64,000 nucleotides of DNA from Petrocella sp. FN5 (GCF_029210395.1 NZ_JARGDP010000005.1:38204-102203), one strand, 5' to 3'. Shown: positions 7,737-17,195, counted from the stretch's first letter. Notes: generated by a model from the sequence alone, not told the origin. Numbers and translations: made by a program.

Positions 7737-8648
7737 TTAATGACGTATACAAAAAAATTTTACTGGCATTAATAGATTTTTTTGGGATAACCACTCATAT
7801 ATGCCCATATAATCGCCTTCATTATTATATACGTTATAACATGTCTTGTCCACGATCTCGTTTGTATCATAATTCATAATGGCTTCTAAAGGCAACTTGT
7901 TTCCATTATAAAGCATAAGATTATAATCCGGATTTATTACAAATCGTTGATAATGACTGAATAAAGTATCGACCTGAACGATGGCTTCGGAAATCTTGTT
8001 ATCATGAACAAGATTTTTAATATCTTCAAGGGTCAAGGCCGTCTCTTTTGTAAAAATGCCCGATGCCGTTCTTTCTAATTCAACCATATGGCCACAAGTG
8101 CCTAGAGCTTCACTAATATCACGACATAAGGTGCGAATGTAAGTGCCTTTCTTACAGTGAACTGTCATTTCAATAAAGGGTAAATCTATCTGAATGTCAT
8201 AAATGTCATATATTGTAATTCGTCTTTTTTTTCGCTCAATGGTCTGACCTGATCTAGCCACATCGTAAAGCTTTCTGCCATCAATTTTGATGGCGGAATA
8301 CATGGGTGGTAACTGATCATGGTCACCAAGGAAACTTTTTATTGTTTCTAAGATTGTAGTATTGTCTACTGAATAAGGTTTTCTATCAATAACCTCACCC
8401 GTATGATCTTGAGTATCTGTTTCTTCACCCAGCTTAAAACGTGTTTTATAAGTTTTGTCTTTATCTGTTAATAAATCGGCTACTTTAGTTGCTTTTCCAA
8501 GACAAACAGGTAAAATGCCTACTGCTTGAGGGTCCAAAGTACCCGTATGTCCAATCTTCTTTTGTCCAAGAATACCTCTTAACACAGCCACAACATCATG
8601 AGAAGTAAAGTCTTTTTCTTTGTATACGTTGATAATACCATTATACAT
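7737..8648 (-). CDS. truB: tRNA pseudouridine-55 synthase
   Basis: Makes pseudouridine 55 in the T-loop of nearly all tRNAs. IGHTGTLDPQAVGILPV contains the catalytic aspartate, and the KGTYIRTLCRDI motif typical of TruB follows further on. Two starts are possible. The ATG at 8660 overlaps the upstream stop (ATGA). The ATG at 8648 has GAGG at good spacing and gives the family-typical beginning MYNGIINVYKEKDFTSHDVV, so it is preferred. The C-terminal region after about residue 240 is shorter and less conserved than a full PUA domain. Confidence 0.95.
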   Translation of the reverse strand: MYNGIINVYKEKDFTSHDVVAVLRGILGQKKIGHTGTLDPQAVGILPVCLGKATKVADLLTDKDKTYKTRFKLGEETDTQDHTGEVIDRKPYSVDNTTILETIKSFLGDHDQLPPMYSAIKIDGRKLYDVARSGQTIERKKRRITIYDIYDIQIDLPFIEMTVHCKKGTYIRTLCRDISEALGTCGHMVELERTASGIFTKETALTLEDIKNLVHDNKISEAIVQVDTLFSHYQRFVINPDYNLMLYNGNKLPLEAIMNYDTNEIVDKTCYNVYNNEGDYMGIYEWLSQKNLLMPVKFFCIRH

Positions 8649-8656
8649 GTCTAACC

Positions 8657-9613
8657 TCATGTTTTCTTTTCTAACTGCAAGGAAACAACTTTTGTAACAG
8701 CCAAAATAGCGTCTTCAAGGGGTGCCTTTATACTTGCACCGGAAGCTTTTTGATGGCCGCCACCGCCAAAGTTCATAGCGACCTTGCAAACATCTACGGT
8801 ACCTTTTGAACGGAGGCTTATTTTATAGGTATTCTCATCAATAGCATAGAAAAAAACAGCAACCTCAATACCTTCGACATTGTTCATATAGTGAACGATA
8901 CTTTCTGTATCGGATTTCTCAATACCAAAAGTTTTATAATCTTCCATATTCAAATAGCATACAAGAATCTTTTTATTCATATAGGTACGCGCTCTTTCAA
9001 AGGCTAATCCTTGTGCCTTAAAAGCCTTTAAAGGTTTTTCATCAAACAGCTTGTGAATCAACGCTGAAAAATCAAACCCATAAGATATAAGCTTGGCTGC
9101 AGCCAAATGGGTGGAAGGTTTGGTGTTGCTATGCTTAAAACCACCGGTATCAAAGAGAATACCGGTATAAAGGGCTTTAGCAATATCTACATCCATGACA
9201 GAAAAGTCTTCAACCATCTGAAACACCATTTCACTGGTTGAACTGGCTTCTGCATCCACATAATTATAATCTCCAAACATAGTATTACTTATATGATGAT
9301 CTATGTTGACCACTTTCTTTCCACGCGTAAGGAGTTGGCCAAATGTACCTAGTCTTTCAGGATCACTTGCATCCAGTGATATAATCAAATCCGCCGGTTC
9401 TTCCATATGATCACTGACATAATGAGATACCGGCAAAAAATTATATTGATCCGGTAAATCTTTTAGTAGCACCCTAGATGGTACATCATATTTTTCCAGA
9501 AGCATCGCCAAGCCTAATGTCGCACCAACGCAATCACCATCCGGGTGAATATGTCCTAGTAGGCATATATTCTGGTATTTTTTAGCCAAATCTACCAATG
9601 TACCTAATTTCAT
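8657..9613 (-). CDS. nrnA: DHH-family phosphoesterase NrnA (oligoribonuclease / pAp phosphatase)
   Basis: Degrades short oligonucleotides and dephosphorylates 3'-phosphoadenosine 5'-phosphate; Firmicutes use it in place of Orn. The DHH domain has HIHPDGDCVGATLGL near residues 21-35, SLDASD around 80, and the name motif NIDHHISN. The DHHA1 domain ends in GGGGHQKASGA. Its position between rbfA and truB is conserved in Firmicutes. It overlaps rbfA by four bases and the alternative truB start by four. Confidence 0.93.
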   Translation of the reverse strand: MKLGTLVDLAKKYQNICLLGHIHPDGDCVGATLGLAMLLEKYDVPSRVLLKDLPDQYNFLPVSHYVSDHMEEPADLIISLDASDPERLGTFGQLLTRGKKVVNIDHHISNTMFGDYNYVDAEASSTSEMVFQMVEDFSVMDVDIAKALYTGILFDTGGFKHSNTKPSTHLAAAKLISYGFDFSALIHKLFDEKPLKAFKAQGLAFERARTYMNKKILVCYLNMEDYKTFGIEKSDTESIVHYMNNVEGIEVAVFFYAIDENTYKISLRSKGTVDVCKVAMNFGGGGHQKASGASIKAPLEDAILAVTKVVSLQLEKKT

Positions 9614-10050
9614 TCATGAACCTCTTTATCTTCTAATGCTTCTATTTCATTTTCTGTACCTTCTGTTTCAACATTATCTTCCACTTCTTTATCTTGGTCT
9701 GTCTGTACGACTTTATCTATGAGTGCAGATATTTCGACACCATACTCAATGGAATGGTCCAATATAAAGGACAATTGTGGTGTATTTCTAAGATTTGTTC
9801 TATGGGCAAGCTCGCTTCTTATATGACCTGCAGAACTTTTAAGCCCTTCGATGGTTTCTTTTTGATCCGATGCATCACCCATGACACTGACATAAACCTT
9901 ACAAAACTTTAAGTCGGCTGTAACATCTACTTTTACTATTGAAGTGAGTGGACTCACTCTAGGATCTTTTATATCTTCTCTTAGGATCGTCGTCAAGTCA
10001 TGTTTAACTTCTTGATTAATTCTTATTAGTCTATTGCTGTTTTTTTTCAT
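9610..10050 (-). CDS. rbfA: Ribosome-binding factor A
   Basis: A KH-fold factor needed for late 30S maturation and cold adaptation. The core starts NSNRLIRINQEVKHDLTTILREDIKDPRV and contains YVSVMGD, typical of RbfA. The start at 10050 is ten bases after the infB stop, with AAAGGTG in front; longer in-frame versions would run into infB. Beyond residue 115 there is an acidic tail (EVEDNVETEGTENEIEALEDKEVHE region), longer than in B. subtilis and probably disordered. Confidence 0.94.
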   Translation of the reverse strand: MKKNSNRLIRINQEVKHDLTTILREDIKDPRVSPLTSIVKVDVTADLKFCKVYVSVMGDASDQKETIEGLKSSAGHIRSELAHRTNLRNTPQLSFILDHSIEYGVEISALIDKVVQTDQDKEVEDNVETEGTENEIEALEDKEVHE

Positions 10051-10060
10051 TATTTCACCT

Positions 10061-12103
10061 TTACTTTCTAGGTATTTCCACCATAGCAAATGCTTCCACA
10101 ACATCACCGTCTCGAAGGTCGTTATACTTATCTAGCATCACACCACATTCATAGCCAGTGTTGACTTCTTTTACATCATCCTTAAATCTCTTAAGAGATG
10201 CCAAAGCGCCTTCATAGATAACGATACCGTCACGTACCAAGCGTACGCTTGAATTACGAACAACTTTACCATCAAGTACAAAACCACCACCTATAGTACC
10301 GACTCCGGATACTTTAAATGTTTGTCTAATCTCAATATGACCTAATACTTTTTCTTCATAGATAGGGTCTAGCATACCTGTCATAGCTGCTTGAATATCT
10401 TCAATCGCGTTATAGATAACTCGGTATAATCTAAGATCTATCTGCTCTCGATCAGCAGCAGCAGTTGCACTGGCTTCAGGTCGCACATTAAAGCCAATAA
10501 TTATGGCATTAGATGCAGAAGCTAACATAACATCTGTTTCCGTGACCGCACCTACACCACCGTGTAGCACACGAATAACCACTTCTTCATTCGACAGTTT
10601 CATAAGACTTTGCTTGACGGCTTCTACGGATCCTTGAACATCCGCTTTTACAATAACATTCAATTCTTTCATCTCACCAACTTGAATCTGATGGAAGAGA
10701 TCATCAAGTGTTACTTTTTGAGGCGTTGTCTGAATCATTTTTTCTCTGGATTGATCCACTACTTTGTTCGCTAATTGTCTGGCTTGTTTTTCATCTTTTG
10801 CGGTAAAAAAGGCATCACCTGCGGTTGGTACTTCTGACAAACCAAGTATTTCTACTGGCGTTGATGGTCCTGCTGATTTTACACGTCGTCCTTTATCATC
10901 TACCATAGCCCTAATACGTCCGTAGGCCGGACCGGCAATAATTGCGTCTCCAACAGATAAGGTTCCGTTTTGAATCAATACTGTGGCAACAGGTCCTCTT
11001 CCTTTATCAAGCTGAGCTTCAATAATGGTACCCCTTGCTTTTCTGTTTGGATTTGCTTTATAATCCTCTACTTCAGCCACAAGTACAATCATTTCCAATA
11101 ATTCTTCAAGGTTTGTGCGCTCTAGTGCAGAGACTTGAACACAAATGGTGTCACCACCCCAAGCTTCAGCAATAAGACCATATTCTACCAGTTCTTGTAA
11201 TACACGGTCAGGGTTAGCTCCCGGTTTATCAATTTTATTAACTGCAACAATGATTTGAACGCCTGCTGCTTTAGCATGATTAATGGCTTCAACAGTTTGG
11301 GGCATAACACCATCATCCGCTGCAACAACCAAAATTGCAATGTCCGTTGCCATTGCTCCACGTAAACGCATAGCTGTAAAAGCTTCATGTCCCGGTGTAT
11401 CTAAAAATGTTATGGTTTCTCCCCCATCAAGAGATACGACCGATGCACCAATGTGCTGGGTAATACCACCATGTTCTTTTTCAGTCACGTTTGATTCTCT
11501 AAGTGCGTCAAGTAGTGAGGTTTTACCATGGTCAACATGACCCATGACAACAACAACCGGAGAACGTTTTATCAAATCTTCTTCTCGGTCTACTAAATCT
11601 TTGTCTTCAAAAAATAACTCAACAATATCTTTTTCAGGTTCTCTAACGACGAGCATATCATGTTCCATAGCTATTTCTTCTGCAAGTTCAAAAGGGATTT
11701 CTTGATTGGCTGTTGCCATAATACCACGGTTCATTAGTATTTTTATAATATCTGAAACCTGTAGCTCAAGTTTATCAGCTAGCAAACTAACCATAACACT
11801 TTCAGGTAATTCGATAAATTCTTTTTCTTCTACGACTTCTTCCACATTTTTATGTCGTTTTTTATTGGTTTTCTTTTGTGTCTCATCCTCAGCTGATTCA
11901 ATAGTATTTTCTTCTTCTGGTTTTGATTCTTCGTCTTCTTTTTCGTCTTTTTTATAATGATCTAGTATTACTTTGTATTCTTCTTCTGTTAAAGAACTCA
12001 TGTGATTTTTTATATCCACTTTCAAGTTCCTAAGAACCTCTATTAAAGCCTTATTGGTAACATCTAATTCTTTAGCTAATTCATACACTCTTATTTTCGA
12101 CAT
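10061..12103 (-). CDS. infB: Translation initiation factor IF-2
   Basis: A GTPase that brings initiator tRNA to the 30S subunit and promotes subunit joining. At 680 residues it has an IF2_N domain at the start ([21 protein letters not shown]), a charged linker (about 50-92), and a second IF2_N-like segment (about 95-150). The G domain follows with G1 GHVDHGKT (188-195), G3 DTPGHEAF and NKID. The C-terminal beta-barrel and fMet-tRNA-binding domains complete it. The linker is short compared with E. coli, as is usual in Firmicutes. It belongs to the rimP-nusA-ylxR-ylxQ-infB-rbfA operon. Confidence 0.98.
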   Translation of the reverse strand: MSKIRVYELAKELDVTNKALIEVLRNLKVDIKNHMSSLTEEEYKVILDHYKKDEKEDEESKPEEENTIESAEDETQKKTNKKRHKNVEEVVEEKEFIELPESVMVSLLADKLELQVSDIIKILMNRGIMATANQEIPFELAEEIAMEHDMLVVREPEKDIVELFFEDKDLVDREEDLIKRSPVVVVMGHVDHGKTSLLDALRESNVTEKEHGGITQHIGASVVSLDGGETITFLDTPGHEAFTAMRLRGAMATDIAILVVAADDGVMPQTVEAINHAKAAGVQIIVAVNKIDKPGANPDRVLQELVEYGLIAEAWGGDTICVQVSALERTNLEELLEMIVLVAEVEDYKANPNRKARGTIIEAQLDKGRGPVATVLIQNGTLSVGDAIIAGPAYGRIRAMVDDKGRRVKSAGPSTPVEILGLSEVPTAGDAFFTAKDEKQARQLANKVVDQSREKMIQTTPQKVTLDDLFHQIQVGEMKELNVIVKADVQGSVEAVKQSLMKLSNEEVVIRVLHGGVGAVTETDVMLASASNAIIIGFNVRPEASATAAADREQIDLRLYRVIYNAIEDIQAAMTGMLDPIYEEKVLGHIEIRQTFKVSGVGTIGGGFVLDGKVVRNSSVRLVRDGIVIYEGALASLKRFKDDVKEVNTGYECGVMLDKYNDLRDGDVVEAFAMVEIPRK

Positions 12104-12124
12104 TCACTTACCTCCGATTTATTG

Positions 12125-12430
12125 TTATGCTTGCTCACCAACCTTAGATAAGATAGCGTTGGCAAATCCCTCATCAACAATACCGACTGTCGCACGGTAT
12201 TCCTTTCCGATGGCTTTTCCTAAGCTTGTTTTATCACCCAGTGTAATCAATTTGATCTGGCGATAAGCACACATATTGGTGAATTTTTTCTTTGTATTGT
12301 CTGAGGCGTCAGAGGCTATTATGCATAGTAAAACACTATTGTTTTTTATACCTGTTTCAACGCTAAACTCTCCTGACAATACTTTCCCAGCTTTCATAGC
12401 CAATCCAATCATTGAAAATATATTATTCAA
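12125..12430 (-). CDS. ylxQ: YlxQ, L7Ae-family RNA-binding protein
   Basis: A small L7Ae/L30e/S12e-like RNA-binding protein found in the Firmicute nusA-infB operon; its RNA target is not settled. Conserved text: IGLAMKAGKVLSGEFSVE near the start, ASDASDNTKKKF in the middle and LGKAIGKE later. There is no ATG with a ribosome site. A TTG at 12430 is preceded by AAGGAG ten bases away, giving 101 residues that align with the family. This start overlaps the end of ylxR by eight bases. An ATG six codons later is the alternative. Confidence 0.88.
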   Translation of the reverse strand: MNNIFSMIGLAMKAGKVLSGEFSVETGIKNNSVLLCIIASDASDNTKKKFTNMCAYRQIKLITLGDKTSLGKAIGKEYRATVGIVDEGFANAILSKVGEQA

Positions 12431-12689
12431 CGTCTTCGATCTCCTTACGTAAAGCATCATAAACGCCTGTTGGTATTTTCTCTTTAAAAGCACGCTCTAA
12501 GCCTTTAGATTTTTCGGCTTTATTAAAGCAATCCACTTTTTTACAAACATAGGCGCCACGTCCATTTTTTTTTCCGGTAAGATCGATATCATAAACACCT
12601 TCATTTGATCGAACAACCCTAATTAAAGACTTCTTCTCTTGCATCATTAGACAACCTAAGCATTTTCTCATAGGTAATTTTTTTGCCAT
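12423..12689 (-). CDS. ylxR: YlxR (DUF448) RNA-binding protein
   Basis: An 88-residue DUF448 protein. The signature PMRKCLGCLM is at residues 6-15, and GRGAYVCKKVDCFNKA follows in mid-protein. YlxR proteins bind RNA or nucleic acid and have been linked to transcription control and RNase P in Firmicutes. The gene starts five bases after nusA, with AAGGAG overlapping the nusA stop, and overlaps ylxQ, so it is tightly coupled to both. Confidence 0.94.
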   Translation of the reverse strand: MAKKLPMRKCLGCLMMQEKKSLIRVVRSNEGVYDIDLTGKKNGRGAYVCKKVDCFNKAEKSKGLERAFKEKIPTGVYDALRKEIEDVE

Positions 12690-12694
12690 TTCAC

Positions 12695-13849
12695 CTACTC
12701 CTTATCAAACAAATCAGTACCTGTTTCAGTATCTTCTTCGTTATCTAGATTGGTTTGTTCTAAAAACTGTTCAAAAGGATTGACCGGCTTCTCATCAAGT
12801 GCCATAAAATTTGTTTCTTTTGCTTGCGTCTCACTTTTAATATCAATACGATAGCCTGTTAATTTTGCAGCAAGTCTTGCATTTTGACCTTCTTTACCAA
12901 TTGCCAATGATAGTTGATAATCCGGTACAACAACTTTCGCACTTTTGTGAGGCTCATCCACCACAACCTTAACAACTTTGGAAGGGCTCAGAGCTGCTGC
13001 TATATAATCTTCTGACTTTTCACTCCATGGGATAATGTCAATCTTTTCTCCTTTAAGTTCGTGAACAATGATGCCGACTCTAGAACCATTATGTCCTACA
13101 CAAGAGCCTACGGGGTCGACATCTGAATTGTTTGAATGTACCGCAATTTTTGTCCTAGAACCTGCTTCTCTTGATACGGATTTTATTTCCACCACGCCAT
13201 CATGAACTTCAGGTACCTCTTGTTCAAAAAGACGTTTGATCAACTCCGGATGGGTCCTTGAAACATATACTTTAGGGCCTTTTGTTGAATCCTTAACTTC
13301 TACGACATAGACTTTCAGCCTTTCATTGGTGGTATATGTTTCACCTGGTATACATTCTTTTTCAGCCATAATGGCATCAATCTTACCCAAATTAATAACC
13401 ACATTACCCTTGTTTTCTCTCTGAATTATTCCGGTTACGACTTCTTTTTCTTTAGAAATGTATTGATTGAATAGCACATCTCTCTCAGCCTCACGGATTT
13501 TTTGCACCACAACTTGTTTTGCTTTCTGTGCTGCAATACGACCAAAATTCTTAGGTGTAATCTCGATTTGAACAATATCACCAATTTCATAATCCGGGCT
13601 GTATTCAACGGCTTCCTCTAGACTAATTTCGATTTGATCGTTGTCAACGATTTCTACAATTTTCTTTTCAGAGTAAACAGATACATCCCCGTCTTCTTGG
13701 TCTATAATAACTTTAACATTCGTAGATGCACCGAAATTATTTTTGCAGGCTGTGATTAAGGAATTTTCAATTGCCTCTATTAGGACCTCTTTACTGATGC
13801 CCTTCTCTTTTTCGATTTGTGCCAATGCTTGAATAAACTCAGCATTCAT
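12695..13849 (-). CDS. nusA: Transcription termination/antitermination factor NusA
   Basis: Binds RNA polymerase and modulates pausing, intrinsic termination and antitermination. The N-terminal polymerase-binding domain (1-125) is followed by S1 (about 130-200) and two KH domains. Typical text: VDPVGSCVGHNGSRVGIIVHELKGEKIDII and LAIGKEGQNARLAAKLTGYRIDI. The 384-residue length fits the Firmicute form, which lacks the E. coli acidic repeats. A short acidic tail (NLDNEEDTETGTDLFDKE) closes it. Confidence 0.97.
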   Translation of the reverse strand: MNAEFIQALAQIEKEKGISKEVLIEAIENSLITACKNNFGASTNVKVIIDQEDGDVSVYSEKKIVEIVDNDQIEISLEEAVEYSPDYEIGDIVQIEITPKNFGRIAAQKAKQVVVQKIREAERDVLFNQYISKEKEVVTGIIQRENKGNVVINLGKIDAIMAEKECIPGETYTTNERLKVYVVEVKDSTKGPKVYVSRTHPELIKRLFEQEVPEVHDGVVEIKSVSREAGSRTKIAVHSNNSDVDPVGSCVGHNGSRVGIIVHELKGEKIDIIPWSEKSEDYIAAALSPSKVVKVVVDEPHKSAKVVVPDYQLSLAIGKEGQNARLAAKLTGYRIDIKSETQAKETNFMALDEKPVNPFEQFLEQTNLDNEEDTETGTDLFDKE

Positions 13850-13872
13850 GATTTAATCCTCCTTGAATTTAA

Positions 13873-14337
13873 TTAAAATACGACAGAAAGCCTGATCAGG
13901 GCTATATCGCTCCTGTTAAAAACACGCTCTTCGTCATCCATTTTTAATACGATTTCCGTCTTATTATAAGATACAAGCATCCCTAAAAATTCCTTATGTC
14001 CATCAAGTGCTTTATAGAGTTTCATTTCTACATCTTTACCGATACTTCTCTCAAAGTCGTTATCCTTTTTCAAAGGTCGATCCAATCCCGGAGAGCTGAC
14101 TTCTAAAATATAAGGGTCTTGAATAGGATCCTTTTCATCCAGTACCAACTCCAAGGCTCTACTTACATGTTCACAATCCTTGATGGTAACACCGCCCTCT
14201 TTATCGATATACACACGTAAATAAAAATGACCAAGTTCCCTTACATATTCTACATCTACCAGTGTTACACCATTTTCTTTTAATATGGGCTCAAGCAGTG
14301 TTTCTACTAATTTTTCAATTCGATCTTTATTTGCCAA
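13873..14337 (-). CDS. rimP: Ribosome maturation factor RimP
   Basis: Acts in 30S assembly around uS12. Typical text: VDVEYVRELGHFYLRVYIDKEGG, CEHVSRALELVLDEKDPI, and the signature LEVSSPGLDRPLKK. No ATG fits. Two TTG codons are candidates, at 14367 and 14337. Only the second has a ribosome site (AAAGGA about nine bases upstream) and yields the expected length (154 aa), so it is chosen. It is the first gene of the nusA-infB operon, with a promoter and hairpin immediately upstream. Confidence 0.93.
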   Translation of the reverse strand: MANKDRIEKLVETLLEPILKENGVTLVDVEYVRELGHFYLRVYIDKEGGVTIKDCEHVSRALELVLDEKDPIQDPYILEVSSPGLDRPLKKDNDFERSIGKDVEMKLYKALDGHKEFLGMLVSYNKTEIVLKMDDEERVFNRSDIALIRLSVVF

Positions 14338-14377
14338 ACGGCCACTTCCTTTCCAACGATTAACCAACTCAAATATA

Positions 14378-14402
14378 AAGAGTGGACCAAAAGCCCACTC
14401 TT
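14378..14402 (-). promoter_or_regulatory. Hairpin in the rimP-nusA-infB leader
   Basis: A perfect 8-bp stem, AAGAGTGG with CCACTCTT, has a 9-base loop and is followed on the minus strand by TATATTTG. It lies between the promoter at 14431-14459 and the TTG start of rimP. It could act as a weak attenuator or a 5' stabiliser; position alone does not decide. Confidence 0.5.
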
Positions 14403-14430
14403 ATCTTAATCACAACTTTAATTTTAAATA

Positions 14431-14459
14431 ATTATACCACAAAAACATTGATTTTACAA
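14431..14459 (-). promoter_or_regulatory. Sigma-A promoter for the rimP-infB operon
   Basis: On the minus strand TTGTAA (14454-14459) and TATAAT (14431-14436) are separated by 17 bases, with an extended TGG before the -10. The predicted start is near 14424, about 87 nt before the rimP start codon. Confidence 0.75.
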
Positions 14460-14478
14460 GGTTTCCAAAAAAATATAC

Positions 14479-15111
14479 CTACACACCACTCAAGGTTTCT
14501 TGCCATACAATTATTAATTCCTTAATATGCATAACCAACCAAGGATCAAATTGGGTTCCTGATTTTTGTCTGATTTCTTCTTCAATCGTCTTAAAATCAG
14601 TAGCATCTTTATATGGTTTTTTTGTTGACATATGATCGATGGTTTCACATAATCCTATGATTCTTGCACCTAAATGTATCTCATTACCTAAATAACCATT
14701 CGGATAACCTTTACCATCAAACCATTCATGATGTTCTAAGACAATTTGAGCCACTTCGTTTAACTCCGGATACTGATTTAAGATTTCACAACCGTATTTC
14801 GGATGCTTTTTCAACTGATTCCAATCCTCTGCGGTCAAAGCGTCTCTCTTATTAAATAGAGATGAGGGTATTTTCATCATACCAATATCATGGAGCCTTC
14901 CTGCAAGTTCTATGGTATCACATAATTTTGAATCAATGCCCAAATACTGAGCCAACCATTTTGACATAGTGGCAACATGAGTGGCATGATTTTTCATAGA
15001 CATGTTATTACTTTCAAGAACGTCCATAAGCAAATCAATGATGACTTTGTCGCCTTCTAGATTCTTTTTTGGGGTTTGAGAGCAGCCCCCACAGGTGTCG
15101 CATTTATTCAT
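14479..15111 (-). CDS. HD-GYP domain phosphohydrolase with Cys-rich N-terminus
   Basis: A 210-residue protein with an HD-GYP domain, a class that hydrolyses cyclic-di-GMP or related dinucleotides. Visible motifs: H (NHATHVATMS), the HD pair in LHDIGMMKIP, and the HHEWFDGKGYP signature with an intact GYP triad. The domain is complete, with no receiver or GGDEF partner. Residues 1-12 contain CDTCGGC, a small cysteine cluster that could bind metal or sense redox state. AGAGGA precedes the ATG. It overlaps the LapA-like gene by eight bases, which implies joint expression and perhaps a membrane-associated role. The substrate is not known. Confidence 0.88.
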   Translation of the reverse strand: MNKCDTCGGCSQTPKKNLEGDKVIIDLLMDVLESNNMSMKNHATHVATMSKWLAQYLGIDSKLCDTIELAGRLHDIGMMKIPSSLFNKRDALTAEDWNQLKKHPKYGCEILNQYPELNEVAQIVLEHHEWFDGKGYPNGYLGNEIHLGARIIGLCETIDHMSTKKPYKDATDFKTIEEEIRQKSGTQFDPWLVMHIKELIIVWQETLSGV

Positions 15112-15466
15112 GAATTTCTTCCTCTTGATCTATAATTGGGGTATCAAATTGTGTCGTTTGATCTTTTGAATGCATCATTTCCACTTCCATATTGGCCTTA
15201 ATTAATTTAAGTTCATTCAACTCTTGATTTAAGGCTTCAATGATTTTATCTTTTTCTTTAATTGTTTTTCTGGCTTTTAATTTACTGATAGCACCCATCG
15301 AATATAGAATAATGGCACCTATACTCGCAGATATTAGAATAACAAGGGCAACAGAAATATCAACCGTGGCAAATATAAAGTTAATTGGTACGGCAGAAGC
15401 ATTTAGAATCGCAAACAAAGCAATAAAAATTGAAAATAGTAAGGTTATGATTAAATTCTTTTGCAT
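15104..15466 (-). CDS. LapA-domain (DUF1049) membrane protein
   Basis: A 120-residue membrane protein with two helices (about residues 5-25 and 38-60: NLIITLLFSIFIALFAILN and VALVILISASIGAIILYSM). A cytoplasmic coiled coil (KARKTIKEKDKIIEALNQELNELK) and an acidic tail follow. This is the layout of LapA/YrvD-like proteins. AAGGAG lies at good spacing. It is co-transcribed with the HD-GYP gene from its own promoter. Its role in Firmicutes is not known. Confidence 0.78.
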   Translation of the reverse strand: MQKNLIITLLFSIFIALFAILNASAVPINFIFATVDISVALVILISASIGAIILYSMGAISKLKARKTIKEKDKIIEALNQELNELKLIKANMEVEMMHSKDQTTQFDTPIIDQEEEIHE

Positions 15467-15529
15467 AACATCTCCTTAAGATTTTTTGACATATCCCATC
15501 AAGGGTAGTTAACGGATACTTACTATTTG

Positions 15530-15558
15530 ATTTTATCATATAGTTTTTCAAACAGCAA
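15530..15558 (-). promoter_or_regulatory. Promoter for the LapA/HD-GYP pair
   Basis: TTGCTG (15553-15558) and TAAAAT (15530-15535) are spaced by 17 bases on the minus strand, with TGA before the -10 (extended -10). It lies in the gap after gpsA. Confidence 0.55.
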
Positions 15559-15564
15559 TCATCA

Positions 15565-16554
15565 TCAAGACTCAAATTTTCGATCTCTTAACATCAGTTC
15601 TGTCACGGCTTCTCTTGGATTTTTGTTGTTAAACAATACTTCATTGACCTGATCAATTATAGGAAGTTCTATTTCGAATTTTGTAGCCAAAGCGGTTGCT
15701 GCATGAGCTGCGTAGACGCCTTCAACAACCATACTCACTTTTTCTTGTGCTTCTTGTAGTGTTAATCCTTCTCCTATAAGTATACCGGCTTTTCTGTTTC
15801 GACTATGTACACTTGTACAAGTCACAATCAAATCTCCTATACCAGTAAGACCATTAAAGGTCTGGACATCGCCACCCATAGCAAGACCAAGTCTGGATAT
15901 CTCAGCAATACCTCTTGTCATCAATGCCGCTTTTGTATTGTCACCAAACCCAAGTCCATCCGAAATACCTGCTGCTAGTGCAATAACGTTTTTCAGTGCG
16001 CCTCCGATTTCAACTCCTAAAACATCCGAACTTCCATAAACTCTAAAAAATTGATTCATAAATGTTTCTTGTACTATTTTTACAATGCGCTTATCTTTAG
16101 ATGCGGCTACTACGGAAGTTGGTATTTTCCTGGCCACTTCTTCTGCATGACTGGGTCCGGAGAGTACGGCTATAGGGTTGATGGGAATGACATCCTCTAT
16201 AACCTCGGCTAGAGTAAACAATGTTTCATCTTCCAGCCCCTTACCTACGTTAAGCATAATTTGGCTGGGTTTTATATATTCTCGGACCATAATTGCCGTG
16301 CTTCTAACATATCTTGAAGGTACGGCAAATATAACCATGTCTGATCCAATCACAGCTTTTTTTATATCGTTTGTAATGAGAATAGTCTCATCTATTTTAA
16401 TCCCGGGAAGATTGTGTAAATGTTCATGATGTTGATTCAACATTTTGACTTCTTCATCTACAATCGACCACACAGCTACTTCATGATTGTTTTCCTTCAG
16501 TAGCATAGCCAGGGCGATGCCCCAACTACCGGCACCCAGTATACTTACTTTCAT
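15565..16554 (-). CDS. gpsA: NAD(P)-dependent glycerol-3-phosphate dehydrogenase
   Basis: Reduces dihydroxyacetone phosphate to sn-glycerol-3-phosphate, the backbone for phospholipids. The Rossmann motif GAGSWGIALA is at residues 6-15. The catalytic lysine region EIGGALKNVIALAAGISDGLG and the GDLIVTCTSVHSRN motif are typical. Two ATGs are adjacent; the second (16554) has AGGAGG at a proper six-base spacing and is used. It follows plsY by ten bases, so GpsA and PlsY (the next enzyme) are made together. Confidence 0.97.
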   Translation of the reverse strand: MKVSILGAGSWGIALAMLLKENNHEVAVWSIVDEEVKMLNQHHEHLHNLPGIKIDETILITNDIKKAVIGSDMVIFAVPSRYVRSTAIMVREYIKPSQIMLNVGKGLEDETLFTLAEVIEDVIPINPIAVLSGPSHAEEVARKIPTSVVAASKDKRIVKIVQETFMNQFFRVYGSSDVLGVEIGGALKNVIALAAGISDGLGFGDNTKAALMTRGIAEISRLGLAMGGDVQTFNGLTGIGDLIVTCTSVHSRNRKAGILIGEGLTLQEAQEKVSMVVEGVYAAHAATALATKFEIELPIIDQVNEVLFNNKNPREAVTELMLRDRKFES

Positions 16555-16564
16555 CATAAACCTC

Positions 16565-17167
16565 CTAAGTTGCTTGTTTTTTTACACCCAGCTTATTTTC
16601 TTCGCCTCGAATTAGACGGCCAATATTAGCCTTGTGTCTATATATGGCAACGATAGCTAGAATGGATGTTATAATCAGTTCTTGTGTCCCACCGGGATAA
16701 AGTATGAAAACGCCAATAGGCATAATGGTTACTAAAAGTATAGAACCTAATGAAACATATCTGGTCAGATAAATGGCTAAAGATGCAACTGCCCAAGCAA
16801 CCAGACCAATACGCCAATCAAATGCAAGCAACATACCAAGTGTTGAGGCAATACCTTTTCCACCCTTAAACTTCAAAACAAAAGGCCAATTGTGACCAAT
16901 GATGACACCTGCACCGGCGTAGAGTCCTGCTAGTTGAGATTCAAATAGCGTTCTAGCAATGATGACCGCTAGAACAGCCTTTAATATATCGCCCACAAAA
17001 GTCAACATCCCTAACTTCCATCCCAAAACTCTAATGGCATTGGTTGTACCGGAATTCCCACTTCCATGGTCCCTGATATCAATATGTTTAGTTCTTTTGG
17101 CAACAATATACGCTGTTTGAAAGCATCCTAAAAAATACCCCATAATAATACTGATTAAATAAGACAT
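16565..17167 (-). CDS. plsY: Glycerol-3-phosphate acyltransferase (acyl-phosphate dependent)
   Basis: An integral membrane enzyme that transfers an acyl group from acyl-phosphate (made by PlsX, encoded at 37.8 kb) to glycerol-3-phosphate. Diagnostic loops are present: GSGNSGTTNAIRVLGWK, VIIGHNWPFVLKFKGGKGIAST and a late basic GRLIRGEENKL end. At least five hydrophobic helices can be seen in 200 residues. AAAGGTG precedes the ATG. It sits between der and gpsA, as in many clostridia. Confidence 0.96.
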   Translation of the reverse strand: MSYLISIIMGYFLGCFQTAYIVAKRTKHIDIRDHGSGNSGTTNAIRVLGWKLGMLTFVGDILKAVLAVIIARTLFESQLAGLYAGAGVIIGHNWPFVLKFKGGKGIASTLGMLLAFDWRIGLVAWAVASLAIYLTRYVSLGSILLVTIMPIGVFILYPGGTQELIITSILAIVAIYRHKANIGRLIRGEENKLGVKKQAT

Positions 17168-17195
17168 AACACCTTTCCTTTCTTTAGCTGAGCCA

